Below are positions 17,107-25,424 of a DNA stretch of 64,000 bases, in pieces. Every line of letters begins with the position of its first letter. Position 1 is the first letter of the stretch. Location of the stretch: contig NZ_JADWYO010000006.1 of NCBI RefSeq assembly GCF_022414595.1, positions 103,547-167,546 of the forward strand, in the 5' to 3' direction. The notes under the pieces are model-generated. The model had not been told where the DNA came from and made no database searches. It worked only from the letters and a program-made list of their open reading frames with translations. Both the position numbers and the translations under genes were made by a program. Origin of the DNA: Streptomyces sp. MUM 203J (lineage in GTDB: Bacteria; Actinomycetota; Actinomycetes; Streptomycetales; Streptomycetaceae).

Positions 17107-18708
17107 GTGTTCACCCCAGGCTCGCGATGCCTTCGTGCCGCCGTCACCGCCGCGGCGGGCGTGCTGCTCACCGCCTCCCTCGGCGCCTGTGCGCCGGACG
17201 ACTCGCGGGCGGACTCGTCCGTCCCCGCAGTCCTGAGCCCCTTCTACGGCCAGGAGTTGCGGTGGGAGCCCTGCGGCACCGAGGAGTGCGCCGAGCTGGA
17301 GGTGCCGATGGACTACACGGACCCCGACGACGGCAGAACCTTCGTCCTGCCTCTCATCCGGGTGCCCGCGACGGATCCTGACCGGCGGATCGGGTCGCTC
17401 GTCTTCAACCCGGGAGGGCCGGGGGAGTCCGGGGTCGGGCTCCTCCAGGACGGCGGGGTCACGGCCTTCAGCGACCGGTTGCGGAAGCGGTTCGACATCG
17501 TCGGCTTCGACCCGCGTGGAGTCGGGGGCAGCGACCCCGCCGTGGACTGCGGGCCAGAAGACGGGGCCCGGGAGGCTGAAGGCGGCGACGACCTGCCGCC
17601 GCAGCCGCTGCACCCCGTCACCGCGAGGCAACGCCAGACGGCCCTGGCCGAAGCGGAGAGCGTGCTCGCCGCCTGCGAGAAGCACAGCGGGGCGATCCTC
17701 CGGCACGTCGGCACCGCCGACGCCGCCCGTGACATGGACGTGCTGCGCGCAGCGCTCGGTGACGACAGGCTGAGCTATCTCGGCTGGTCGTACGGGACCT
17801 CCCTGGGCACCGCCTACGGCGAGCTGTTCCCCCGGCGGGTGCGTGCGATGGTGCTGGACGGGGCCATCGACCCGTCGCTCGACTGGTCCCAGCGGGCCCG
17901 GAGCCAGGCCAAGGGCTTCCGCGAGGCGGTCGACGACTATGCGGAGCACTGTGCCGAGGTGGCGGGCGAGGCCTGTCCCGCCGACAGCCCGGCGGGCATC
18001 CGCGAGCTGCTCGACAAGCTGTACACGAAGACCGCCGAGGAGCCGCTGCCCGTCGACGACAGCGAGTGGGGGCTGGACGCCGTCACCTTGCACAGCGCCG
18101 TCACCGCGTCGATGTACACGCCGGAGGAGCAGTGGGAGCCCCTGTCCGTCGCCCTGGCCGACGCCGACGGCGGTGACGGGACGCGGCTCGCCGCCATCGC
18201 CTCCGGAGAGGACGGGACGGAGGAGGAGACCGGGGAGGCCGACGCGGCGGAGACCGACAGCGGGGCCGGGGACGAGGCCCAGGACGATGGTCCGCCCGAC
18301 AACTCCGACGTGGCCCTCACCGCAGTCAACTGCGCGGACATCCCTCATCCCGGGGACCCGGAGCAGTACTGGAAGGCCCTCGACCGGGCCCATCGCGCCG
18401 ACGGCGACTTCGGGTCCGACAGCGTGGTCGCCGCGCTCGGCTGCAAGGGCTGGCCGCAGACCGGGGCGGGCCCGCACAAGGTGCGGGCCGAAGGACTGCC
18501 CCCCGTCCTCGTGGTGGGCACCACCGGTGACCCGTCCACGCCTTACCACGAGGCGCAGGCGCTGGCCCGCCAGCTGCCCGGAGGCATGCTGCTGACCTAC
18601 GAGGGCTTCGGGCACACCGCGTACGGGCGGGGCGGCGCCTGCGTCGACGACGCGGTGGACGACTACCTCATCGGCCTGAGGCCCGTGGAACCGGGCGCCT
18701 CCTGCTGA
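17107..18708 (+). CDS. Secreted alpha/beta hydrolase, tripeptidyl aminopeptidase type
   Basis: This 533-residue lipoprotein has the signal peptide RAAVTAAAGVLLTASLGAC, with the lipid-attached Cys near residue 28. The fold is alpha/beta hydrolase with C-terminal lid: FNPGGPGESG (oxyanion), nucleophile elbow GWSYGTSLG, acid in VGTTGDPSTPY, and His in GFGHTAYG. These match Streptomyces secreted tripeptidyl aminopeptidases (Slp/Tap type), which trim peptides outside the cell. An acidic linker occurs near residue 375. GTG 17107 gives a short signal peptide and has CGGAG about 10 bases upstream; GTG 17044 is the longer alternative. Confidence 0.87.
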   Translation: MFTPGSRCLRAAVTAAAGVLLTASLGACAPDDSRADSSVPAVLSPFYGQELRWEPCGTEECAELEVPMDYTDPDDGRTFVLPLIRVPATDPDRRIGSLVFNPGGPGESGVGLLQDGGVTAFSDRLRKRFDIVGFDPRGVGGSDPAVDCGPEDGAREAEGGDDLPPQPLHPVTARQRQTALAEAESVLAACEKHSGAILRHVGTADAARDMDVLRAALGDDRLSYLGWSYGTSLGTAYGELFPRRVRAMVLDGAIDPSLDWSQRARSQAKGFREAVDDYAEHCAEVAGEACPADSPAGIRELLDKLYTKTAEEPLPVDDSEWGLDAVTLHSAVTASMYTPEEQWEPLSVALADADGGDGTRLAAIASGEDGTEEETGEADAAETDSGAGDEAQDDGPPDNSDVALTAVNCADIPHPGDPEQYWKALDRAHRADGDFGSDSVVAALGCKGWPQTGAGPHKVRAEGLPPVLVVGTTGDPSTPYHEAQALARQLPGGMLLTYEGFGHTAYGRGGACVDDAVDDYLIGLRPVEPGASC

Positions 18709-18730
18709 AGAACGTGGCAGGGTGGCGGCC

Positions 18731-19375
18731 ATGGAGATATCCCACCCGGGGTGGCCCGGCCGGGGCGCCGCGCTCGTTCTCGGAGCCGTGCTGGCCCTGA
18801 CCGCCTGTGGTGAACAGCGCGCCGGGGAACCGGCCGCGGGCGGGACGGAGAGCGCCGGGGCAGCGGTGGCGGCTGCGACCCCGGGTGCCGGAACGCCGGG
18901 CGCCGGGACGGCGAGTCCGCCTCCGCCCGAGCCCTCGCCGTACGTGGCGCCGGGGGCCGGTGACGGCGCGCCGCACTACGCCGAGAACAACGCCCACCGG
19001 CGGCCCCGGGAGATGTCACCCGCCGGTGAGGAGCGGGCCCGGAAGGAGGCCGGCCGTATCGAGCCCGTGCTCAAGCGGCTGTGGGAGGCGGGGACCTGGG
19101 ACCCCGGGGGCGTCCGGACGGCCCTGCTCCGGCTCGGGTACGAGGAGGAGCGGGCCGGGGCGAAGAGCGAGCCGTCCGGCGGGACCCTCTCCGTCAGGGA
19201 GATGAACCCCCGCTGGAAGGAGGGCGGTTACGTCACACCCGAGGGTGCCCGGATCGGCCTGCGCGTCGGCACCGACGCCTGTGTCACCGCGTTCGTCCAG
19301 AAGAGCAACTATCTCGTGCAGGTCAACGGGCCGTATCCGGAGCATGGTTGCTTCGAGCCTCCCTTCGGGCACTGA
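18731..19375 (+). CDS. Hypothetical lipoprotein
   Basis: This 214-residue protein has a lipobox (LALTAC, Cys about residue 26), an Ala/Gly/Pro-rich linker with PGAGTPGAGT repeats, then a compact domain (residues 75-214) with LKRLWEAGTWDP and two late cysteines (DACVTAF, EHGCFEPPF) that may form a disulfide. No known family is recognised. ATG 18731 follows GGTGG; GTG 18722 is possible. It lies 22 bases after the secreted peptidase and may be co-transcribed. Confidence 0.8.
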   Translation: MEISHPGWPGRGAALVLGAVLALTACGEQRAGEPAAGGTESAGAAVAAATPGAGTPGAGTASPPPPEPSPYVAPGAGDGAPHYAENNAHRRPREMSPAGEERARKEAGRIEPVLKRLWEAGTWDPGGVRTALLRLGYEEERAGAKSEPSGGTLSVREMNPRWKEGGYVTPEGARIGLRVGTDACVTAFVQKSNYLVQVNGPYPEHGCFEPPFGH

Positions 19376-19674
19376 GAACGGCCTCGGCCCCCCGTTTCCC
19401 CGTCGTCTCCGTCGGCTCCCGCAACCGACGCGCCCCGCACCCCGCGCGTGATGCGGGGCGACCTCGACCTCGTGCAGGCAGCGCCGTCAGCCGGTCCCCG
19501 ACGAACCGCAGGCCCGGCGGCCGGAAGCCGACGCCGTACACGCCGCCCGGCGGGCCCGGGACGGGTGCCGTGCCGGTTCGCCGACCCGAGCCGGCCGACG
19601 CGGACGCCGCGACGGCGGCTCCGGGGCGCGGAGCGGGCGGGCCCGGCGGACCGGGGGCTCGCCTCCCGGGCCCC
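19376..19674. other. Gene-free stretch
   Basis: These 299 bases lie between convergent genes. Reading frames exist on both strands but are arginine/proline-rich shadows with no starts or ribosome sites of note. I see no clear hairpin or recognisable protein fragment. Confidence 0.5.
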
Positions 19675-20631
19675 TCACCGCTCCGGCCGGTTCTTCGAAC
19701 CGGGAGGTGCACCCAGGACGGCACTCGTCCTGAAACGCCGGACGGACAGGGGCTCAGCCCCTCGGGCGACGGACCTGGCGCGCCTCGCCGCCAGCGTCAC
19801 CGTCGTCGCGTTCGCCGTCACGATCGTCGCGATGGCCAGCCAGGAAGGCCAGTCCGGCCGCTGGTCCAGCAGCACCAGGCCCACCAGGGCGGCCAGCACG
19901 GGATTCACGCTCATGAAGACGCCGAAGTAGTGCGCCGGGACGCGACGCAGCGCCAGCAGGTCCGCCAGGAACGGCACGGCCGAGGCCAGCACGCCCGCCG
20001 CCAGGGCGCAGACCAGCGCGGTGACCGTCGGCGGGCGCAGCCACAGGACCGCCGCGCCGACCGGCAGGTACACCAGGCCCGACACGGCCGCCGCCGCGGC
20101 CGAGCCCTGGGCCCCGGGCAGCCGGGCCCCCACCGTGCGGTTCAGCAGGATGTAGCAGCCCCAGCAGACCGCCGCGACCAGGCCGAGACCGATGCCGAGG
20201 TAGTCGGTGCTCGACTGCGGCCGGGTGAGCACCGCGACCGCGCCCGCGGCGGCCAGCGCGCACAGCAGGTCCGCCCGCCGCCTGGACGCGGCCAGGGCCA
20301 CCGTGAGCGGGCCCAGGAACTCCAGGGTCACCGCGAGGCCCAGCCCGATCCGGTCGATCGCCGTGTACAGCGACACGTTCATGGCGGCGAACACCACCGC
20401 CAGCCCGAGCACGGGCCGCCACTGCGCGGCGGTGAACGTACGGAACCGGGGCCGCCCCACCGCCAGCAGAACGCCCGCCGCCATCCACTGCCGTACCGCC
20501 ACCACCCCCACCGGTCCGAGCACCGGGAAGGCGAGCGCCGCCACCGCCGCCCCCACCTGGTTCGACAGTCCGCTGCCCAGCATCAGGGCCGTCCCCGTCG
20601 CCTGCCCGCTTCCGCGTATCGCCATCGCCAT
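19675..20631 (-). CDS. EamA (DMT) family exporter, RhtA-like
   Basis: This 318-residue protein has about ten hydrophobic segments and the EamA duplication (VAAVCWGCYILLNRTVG begins the second half). RhtA-type members export amino acids such as threonine and homoserine; the substrate here is unknown. I prefer ATG 20631: the longer frame to 20685 would start inside the predicted -10 of its own promoter. The last ~28 residues run into a dispersed Streptomyces intergenic sequence, so the natural C-terminus may have been extended. Divergent from a LysR gene. Confidence 0.85.
   Translation of the reverse strand: MAMAIRGSGQATGTALMLGSGLSNQVGAAVAALAFPVLGPVGVVAVRQWMAAGVLLAVGRPRFRTFTAAQWRPVLGLAVVFAAMNVSLYTAIDRIGLGLAVTLEFLGPLTVALAASRRRADLLCALAAAGAVAVLTRPQSSTDYLGIGLGLVAAVCWGCYILLNRTVGARLPGAQGSAAAAAVSGLVYLPVGAAVLWLRPPTVTALVCALAAGVLASAVPFLADLLALRRVPAHYFGVFMSVNPVLAALVGLVLLDQRPDWPSWLAIATIVTANATTVTLAARRARSVARGAEPLSVRRFRTSAVLGAPPGSKNRPER
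19728..19752. repeat. Partial copy of a common Streptomyces intergenic repeat
   Basis: The sequence CCTGAAACGCCGGACGGACA resembles the dispersed CCTCAAACGCCGGACGG element often seen between Streptomyces genes. Here it falls within the 3' end of the EamA reading frame. Identification is from memory of the element. Confidence 0.4.
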
Positions 20632-20681
20632 GGGCAGCACTGTCCGCCGACCACATCCATACGCAAAATGCATCCAGTGCT

Positions 20682-20696
20682 CCATCTATACGATGG
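20682..20696. promoter_or_regulatory. Overlapping divergent promoters and LysR-type site
   Basis: CCATC-TATAC-GATGG is an inverted repeat. TATACG (20687-20692) can serve as -10 for the LysR gene, whose ATG is 8 bases downstream, and TATAGA on the other strand (20690-20685) as -10 for the exporter. A regulator bound here would govern both. Confidence 0.5.
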
Positions 20697-20700
20697 ACGC

Positions 20701-21567
20701 ATGGAACGCACCGGCATGGAGCTGCGGCACCTGCGCTGTCTCGTCGCCATCGTCGACACCGGGAGCTTCACCGACGCCGCCATCGAGCTGGGCGTCTCCC
20801 AGGCGGCGGTCTCCCGCACCCTGCGTGCTCTGGAACGGATCCTCGGGGTGCAGCTCCTGCACCGGACCTCCCGTACCGTCACCCCCACCACCGCCGGCGT
20901 GCAGGTCCTGGCACGGGCCCGGCTGCTGCTCGCGGAGGCCGAGGAGCTCGTGCGGGAGGCCGTGACCGGCCACACCCGGCTGCGCGTCGGACACGCCTGG
21001 TCCGCGTTGGGGCGTCACACCGCGGAGTTCCAGCGCCGCTGGCACGACCGGTACCCGGACGTCGAGCTGCGGCTCATCCGGCACAACACGCCGACCGGCG
21101 GCCTCGCGGAGGGCCTGTGCGACCTGGCGGTGGTGCGCGCGGCCGTGGACCGGGGGCCCGGGTTCGACCACGCGCTGGTCGGCACCGAGCGCCGCTATGT
21201 GGCACTGGCCGCCGACGACCCGTGGGCACGGCGGCGCTCGGTGCGACTGGACGAGATCCGGGAGCGGGTGCTCGCGGTGGACCGGCGGAAGGGGACGACG
21301 ACCGTGGACCTGTGGCCCGAGGACGCGCGGCCCGCGCTGGAGTTCATCGACGACGTGGACGACTGGCTGGCCGCGATCGCCTCGGGCCGGTGCGTCGGGG
21401 TGACGCCCCACGCGACCGTGACGCAGTACCGGCGCGACGGCATCGTGTACCGGCCGGTGCGGGACGCCGCACCGGTGCCGGTGTACCTGATCTGGCGGCG
21501 GCACGACCCGCATCCGGGCACGCACGCGGCGGTGGCACTGCTCGCGGAGCTGTACCGGGGGGTGTGA
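20701..21567 (+). CDS. LysR-family transcriptional regulator
   Basis: This 288-residue protein has the LysR helix-turn-helix at residues 6-65 (GSFTDAAIELGVSQAAVSRT, RTLRALERILGVQLLHRT) and a substrate-binding C-terminal domain. It is divergent from the EamA exporter, the classic pairing in which the regulator controls the exporter. The transcript may be leaderless, because a -10 lies 8 bases before ATG 20701. ATG 20716 is an alternative. Confidence 0.9.
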   Translation: MERTGMELRHLRCLVAIVDTGSFTDAAIELGVSQAAVSRTLRALERILGVQLLHRTSRTVTPTTAGVQVLARARLLLAEAEELVREAVTGHTRLRVGHAWSALGRHTAEFQRRWHDRYPDVELRLIRHNTPTGGLAEGLCDLAVVRAAVDRGPGFDHALVGTERRYVALAADDPWARRRSVRLDEIRERVLAVDRRKGTTTVDLWPEDARPALEFIDDVDDWLAAIASGRCVGVTPHATVTQYRRDGIVYRPVRDAAPVPVYLIWRRHDPHPGTHAAVALLAELYRGV

Positions 21568-21689
21568 CGAGCCTCGCTGACGGCTGGGAGCCGCGGGTGA
21601 AGGTGCCGGGCCCGCTCCTGTCGAGGTTCTCGACGGCCGCCTTGGCGGCCTCCTCGCCCTCCCCCCCGTCGACTCGTTGCTGAAGGCGT

Positions 21690-21864
21690 CGCCGTCGCAG
21701 GGCCCCACGAGGCGCGACGCGGGGACGCCGTAGCCCTTCTGCAGGAGCACCTTCCCCTTGTGGACCACCGCAACGGCGACACCGGGCACGCCCGTCCGCC
21801 GCACCAGCGTGCCGACCCCGGTGTCCGGCTGCTCGGCCGCGTCCTCGACCCGCGCGTCCGTCAT
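21690..21864 (-). pseudogene. Remnant of a beta-lactamase-type serine hydrolase
   Basis: Only about 45 residues read as this family: an N-terminal stretch with VGTLVRRTGVPGVAVAVVHK followed by GKVLLQKGYGV, as found just before the SxxK motif in class C beta-lactamase-like hydrolases. The frame then drifts into arginine-rich shadow sequence with no SxxK, YxN or HxG. The rest of the gene is lost or shifted out of frame. Boundaries are approximate. Confidence 0.55.
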
Positions 21865-22238
21865 GGTCGGGGCGGGCTGCGCCAGGGCATCTGGGACAGG
21901 CCCGGGGGCGGAGTCGTACCGGGCGCGCTCGTGCCGCCGGACGGGGTGACGCGGCCCGTCGGCAGGGCGGCGGCACGCCAGGCGACGACGAGACGAGCCG
22001 GAGCGGCGGGTACAGAGGACGGAGGGCTGGACATGGCATGACCGCGAGGTTCGATGCCTGCCCTCAGGCGCTCACGGCCGGGACCGGTGAACAGGCTGTC
22101 CCGGCTCTCCCGGCCGCACCGGTACACGGCTGCCGCCGCGTGCGGGGGCTCCGCCCCCGGATCCCCGTCATCGTGCCCCGGGAGAACCCGTCCTCACCCG
22201 CCGGACGGGCCGAGGCATGCCGGGGGCGGAGCCGCCGG
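21865..22238. other. Stretch without a supported gene
   Basis: A minus-strand frame from 22039 (start MSSPPSSVPAAPARL) could be the decayed signal region of the hydrolase remnant to its left, but it stops before joining it. The remainder shows no gene. Its CCCCCGG-rich runs around 22150-22225 suggest a weak terminator. Confidence 0.4.
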
Positions 22239-22514
22239 TCAGCGGTTGGCGCGGATCAGGGTGCGGACCATCCGGCAGGTCGTCGTCGACGGCGGGTGCA
22301 CGCCGATGCGGTGCGCCGTGTCCCGTATCGTCGCGTCGTCGGCCCGCGAGGGGACGTACACGCCCGTGTCGAGCAGCGCGATGGCAAGGCGCATGGCCTT
22401 CAGACGACGGTTGTGGCGCACGTACCACTCGCGCGGCCGTCCGGCCGGGAGCGGCTTTTTCCGCAGCGGTTTCCAGGCTTCGACGGGCAGTGGCGTGACG
22501 GTGGCGACGGCCAT
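22239..22514 (-). CDS. Small hypothetical basic protein
   Basis: This 91-residue protein is rich in Arg and Lys (WKPLRKKPLPAGRPREWYVR, HNRRLKAMRLAIALLDTG) and ends RTLIRANR. I chose ATG 22514, which has AGGAGG 6-7 bases upstream; ATG 22520 abuts that site. It is not a family I recognise; the basic character would suit nucleic acid binding, but that is only a guess. Confidence 0.65.
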   Translation of the reverse strand: MAVATVTPLPVEAWKPLRKKPLPAGRPREWYVRHNRRLKAMRLAIALLDTGVYVPSRADDATIRDTAHRIGVHPPSTTTCRMVRTLIRANR

Positions 22515-22672
22515 CGGCATCCTCCTGGTGCGGGGTGCGAGAGCCCTCCCCCGGACCCTCGCTCAATGCCTTCATTCTACCGGCCCCCACTGACAATCGG
22601 CCCTGGTCAGACGTCATTTGAAGGGGCGTGGGAGCAAGGAGTCCGAGGCCTTCGGGCGGTACCGTGTCCGGC

Positions 22673-23035
22673 ATGGAGATCTGGATCAACCCCGCCTGTT
22701 CGAAGTGCCGCAGCGCCGTGAGAATCCTCGACGAGGAGGGCGTGACGTACATCGTCCGCCGCTATCTGGAGGACGTCCCGTCCCCCGGCGAGATCCGCAC
22801 CGTGCTCCGCCGCCTCGGCCTGGAGCCGTGGGACATCACCCGCACCCAGGAGGCCGCGGCCAAGGAGCTGGGCATGAAGGCCTGGCCCCGTGACGACGTC
22901 TCCCGCGACCGCTGGATCGAGGCGCTCGCCGCCCATCCGAAGCTGATCCAGCGGCCCATCGTCACCGCCGACGACGGCACGGCGGTGGTCGCCCGCACCG
23001 AGGAGGCGGTACGGGACGCCCTGTCCCGTTCCTGA
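22673..23035 (+). CDS. ArsC/Spx-family thioredoxin-fold protein
   Basis: This 120-residue protein matches the arsenate reductase family: NPACSKCRSAVRIL at residues 6-19 carries the conserved catalytic Cys and adds a second one as a CxxC pair, as in Spx. RRYLEDVPS and QRPIVTADDGTAVVAR are the other conserved segments. True arsenate reduction needs partners not seen nearby, so a thiol-redox or Spx-like role is equally possible. It stands alone, with no arsenic genes adjacent. Confidence 0.85.
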   Translation: MEIWINPACSKCRSAVRILDEEGVTYIVRRYLEDVPSPGEIRTVLRRLGLEPWDITRTQEAAAKELGMKAWPRDDVSRDRWIEALAAHPKLIQRPIVTADDGTAVVARTEEAVRDALSRS

Positions 23036-23153
23036 GAGCGAGTCGCAGCCAACTTTGAGTCGGATCCGGGGTGTTACTCGTACGTAGGGGCACAGTGAAG
23101 CCGATCCGGCCGCCGGCTCTCCCCCGGGTGGCGGCCGGGGACAGGAGCCCCAC

Positions 23154-23768
23154 GTGTCACGCAGGAAGACCCTCAGCCGCAGTAAGAAGCTCGCGCTGCT
23201 CGCCGGTACCGCCGTGCTGGCGGGCGGTACCGCGGTGGTCATGACCGGGACCAGTCAGGCGTCGGTGGCCTGCGACGGGCTGGCCACCGCGCTGGCCAAC
23301 AACGAGCAGTTCATCGCCGGACAGCGGGCCAATCCGGACGCCCAGTCCGAGGCGCGGATCGCCAACCGGCTCGCGGTGATCGAGGAGATCAAGAGGAAGC
23401 AGGCGGCGAGCGGGTGCGAGGTGGGCGGCGGCGGAGCCGCGGAGGCCGCCCCGCCGGCCGAAGCCGCCCCGCCCGCGGAGGCGGAGCCGCCGGCCGAGGC
23501 CGCGCCCCCGGCGGCCGGGGGCGAGGTCGTCTGTGCCGGCTCCACCGTCACGCTCTCCGGCGAGGGCGGCGCGCCCGCGGCGTCCAGCAACCAGTTCCCG
23601 GCCGGGACGCGGCTGAAGGTCACCAACCTCGACAACGACAAGTCGACGACCGTCGAGGTCACATCCACCTCCGGAAGCTGCGTACTGCTCAACGACGCCG
23701 CGTTCGAGCAGGTCCGGGAGGCAGGCAAGTTCCTGATCCGCAACGCCCGGATCGAACGCGTCGGCTAG
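23154..23768 (+). CDS. Secreted protein with C-terminal DPBB/RlpA-like domain
   Basis: This 204-residue protein has a basic start (RRKTLSRSKKLALLAGTAVL) and a signal peptide cleaved near SQASVA. A central linker repeats PPAEAAPPAEAEPPAE. The C-terminal ~80 residues (GTRLKVTNLDNDKSTTVEVT, then CVLLNDAAFEQVREAGKFLI) resemble a double-psi beta-barrel of the RlpA/expansin kind, probably binding cell-wall glycans. GTG 23154 has AGGAGCC upstream. Its end overlaps the convergent hydrolase by four bases. Confidence 0.75.
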   Translation: MSRRKTLSRSKKLALLAGTAVLAGGTAVVMTGTSQASVACDGLATALANNEQFIAGQRANPDAQSEARIANRLAVIEEIKRKQAASGCEVGGGGAAEAAPPAEAAPPAEAEPPAEAAPPAAGGEVVCAGSTVTLSGEGGAPAASSNQFPAGTRLKVTNLDNDKSTTVEVTSTSGSCVLLNDAAFEQVREAGKFLIRNARIERVG

Positions 23769-24628
23769 GCCTGGAGGGGCCGGGCCCGGAGGAACTCCGC
23801 CACGCGTGCGTCCGTGCCGGGCGGGGACGCCAGCGGAAGGGTGTGGTGTGTCGCGCCCGGGAGGATCTCCACCCGCACGGCGGGGACCTTCCGGGCCGCC
23901 GCCGCGGCCCGCCGTACATCGTGGGCCCGGGAGCGCTCCGCCAGGAGCAGCAGTGTCGGCACGCGCAGGGCCGCGGTCTCCGGGCGGGGACCCGTGACCG
24001 GCCTGGCGGCAGGGAAGGCGGCGGTGTGCCGCTCCAGGGCGAGCCAGGTCTCGTCGAGCGGCACACCGCCGGTCTCCCAGCGGAGAAAGGCCCGGGTCCG
24101 GGCCGGGGTGGGGCGCAGCAGGAGCGGTGCGGCCCGCAGCAGATAGCGGGGGCTGAAGCCGGAGAAGCAGTTCGTCGGGTCCAGCAGGACCAGTGTGGCC
24201 AGTCGGTCGGGACGGTGGACGGCGTAGTGGAGGGCCGTCCAGGCGCCGTACGAATGGCCGCACAGGGAGGCCGTCTTGGTGCCGAGGCCGTCCATGACCG
24301 CGTCCAGCCAGGCCATGAGGTCGGCCACGGCACGGACGGGCGGGTCGTCCGACCCGGGAACGCTGCGGCCGGGGTCGCCGATCAGGTCGACGGCGTGGAC
24401 CCGGTGGGTGCGCCCCAGTTCGGCGGCGGTGGCGAACCAGACGGTGGAGGTGGCGCCGCCCCCGGGGAGGAGGATGACGGGCGGGCCGTCCTCGGGGCCG
24501 TGGCTGTTGACGTGTGTGGGCCCGTACGGGGTGGGGACGGTCGTGCTGACGGTGGTGGCGGGCCACCGGGTGCGCAGGACCGTGTCGTACGCCGTGAAGA
24601 ATGCCCCGTCGGCCGGTGGGATGGCCAT
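23765..24628 (-). CDS. Alpha/beta hydrolase
   Basis: This 287-residue cytoplasmic alpha/beta hydrolase has LLPGGGATSTVWF (oxyanion loop), nucleophile elbow LCGHSYGAWTAL near residue 122, and a late His in PGATHHTLPL. The substrate is unknown; fluorinated, aryl or lactone esters are all possible in this family. It is divergent from a MarR regulator, sharing a long palindromic operator, so it is probably the regulator's target. Confidence 0.87.
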   Translation of the reverse strand: MAIPPADGAFFTAYDTVLRTRWPATTVSTTVPTPYGPTHVNSHGPEDGPPVILLPGGGATSTVWFATAAELGRTHRVHAVDLIGDPGRSVPGSDDPPVRAVADLMAWLDAVMDGLGTKTASLCGHSYGAWTALHYAVHRPDRLATLVLLDPTNCFSGFSPRYLLRAAPLLLRPTPARTRAFLRWETGGVPLDETWLALERHTAAFPAARPVTGPRPETAALRVPTLLLLAERSRAHDVRRAAAAARKVPAVRVEILPGATHHTLPLASPPGTDARVAEFLRARPLQA

Positions 24629-24649
24629 GAGTGCCCCTCCGTTCGGGTA

Positions 24650-24688
24650 AGTATCTCGGCCAGCGATAATCTCGCTGACCGAGATACT
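24650..24688. promoter_or_regulatory. MarR operator: 17-bp inverted repeat
   Basis: AGTATCTCGGCCAGCGA (24650-24666) pairs with TCGCTGACCGAGATACT (24672-24688) with one mismatch, around TAATC. It fills the gap between the hydrolase and the MarR gene and includes a likely MarR -10 (GATACT). Binding would shut both promoters. Confidence 0.75.
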
Positions 24689-24705
24689 ATGCCGGAGGTG
24701 TGTCC

Positions 24706-25161
24706 GTGCACGAGGAGTCCGCAGAGCTCCGGGTCTTTCACCTGCTGCGAGCCGTCACCGTGGAATACGGTCTGCGGCAAGGGGAGTTCGCCGCACGCAA
24801 CGACATGCACCCCACCGATGTGCGGGCCCTGATCCGGCTGCTCGACGCCGAGCGGGCCGGCGAGGACGCCACGGCGGGTCTCCTCGGGGCGGCCCTCGGC
24901 CTGAACTCCGCGGGAACCACCGCCGTCATCGACCGGCTCGAACGCCTCGGGCTGCTCGCCCGCGTGCGGGACGCGCGGGACCGTAGGCGGGTACTGCTCA
25001 CCGTGACCGACCGTGCCCGGGAGCTCGGGTGGGCGCACTTCGGGCCGCTGATCGACGGCACCGCGGAGCTGCTGAACGGGTTCGACGAGCGGGAGCGGGA
25101 CGCGGTGCGGCGGTTCCTGACGGGGGTCCGGGAGGTGCTGCGGGAGACCGGCGGAGAGTGA
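24706..25161 (+). CDS. MarR-family transcriptional regulator
   Basis: This 151-residue protein has the MarR winged helix: GLNSAGTTAVIDRLERLGLL is the recognition helix region and RVRDARDRRRVLLTVTDRAR the wing. I chose GTG 24706, with GGAGG 7 bases upstream; GTG 24700 is only one base from that site. It probably represses itself and the divergent alpha/beta hydrolase. Confidence 0.88.
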   Translation: MHEESAELRVFHLLRAVTVEYGLRQGEFAARNDMHPTDVRALIRLLDAERAGEDATAGLLGAALGLNSAGTTAVIDRLERLGLLARVRDARDRRRVLLTVTDRARELGWAHFGPLIDGTAELLNGFDERERDAVRRFLTGVREVLRETGGE

Positions 25162-25424
25162 GGGGGACACTTCTCCCGCACCTGTCCGCGCCCCGTGCCT
25201 CCCGGGCCTGCGGTTCCCGGGTGGCCCGTGCGTCCTGGGCTCGCGCTCTCCGGGCCCGCGTCGCCCGGGCCGCGTGCCCGCCCGGGGGTCTTCCTCCGGC
25301 ACTGCGTCCCTCGGCCCGTGCGTCCGGGCCTGCGCCTCCACGAACCGAAGCTCCGAGGCCCGTGTCCCTCCGTACCCGTGTGTCCCGCAGGGCCCGCGCC
25401 CGCCGTGCCCGGGACTCCTGCCCG

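Noticed and set aside
16858..18732. Extension of the MBL-rhodanese frame to over 1000 residues
   Set aside because: The upstream part is antisense to the secreted peptidase; GTG 16857 has a ribosome site and the family N-terminus.
19323..19724. 133-residue minus-strand frame in the gap before the EamA gene
   Set aside because: Overlaps the lipoprotein gene, has a shadow-type composition and no recognisable domain.
20632..20685. Upstream start of the EamA gene
   Set aside because: The ATG at 20685 lies within its own predicted -10 and only 15 bases from the divergent LysR start; ATG 20631 fits better.
22054..22593. 179-residue plus-strand frame
   Set aside because: Opposite the small basic gene at 22239-22514, which has the better ribosome site and codon bias.
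25162..25424. Possible small gene in GC-rich stretch
   Set aside because: Frames are low-complexity Arg/Pro/Ala with no start-plus-ribosome site; likely non-coding spacer.
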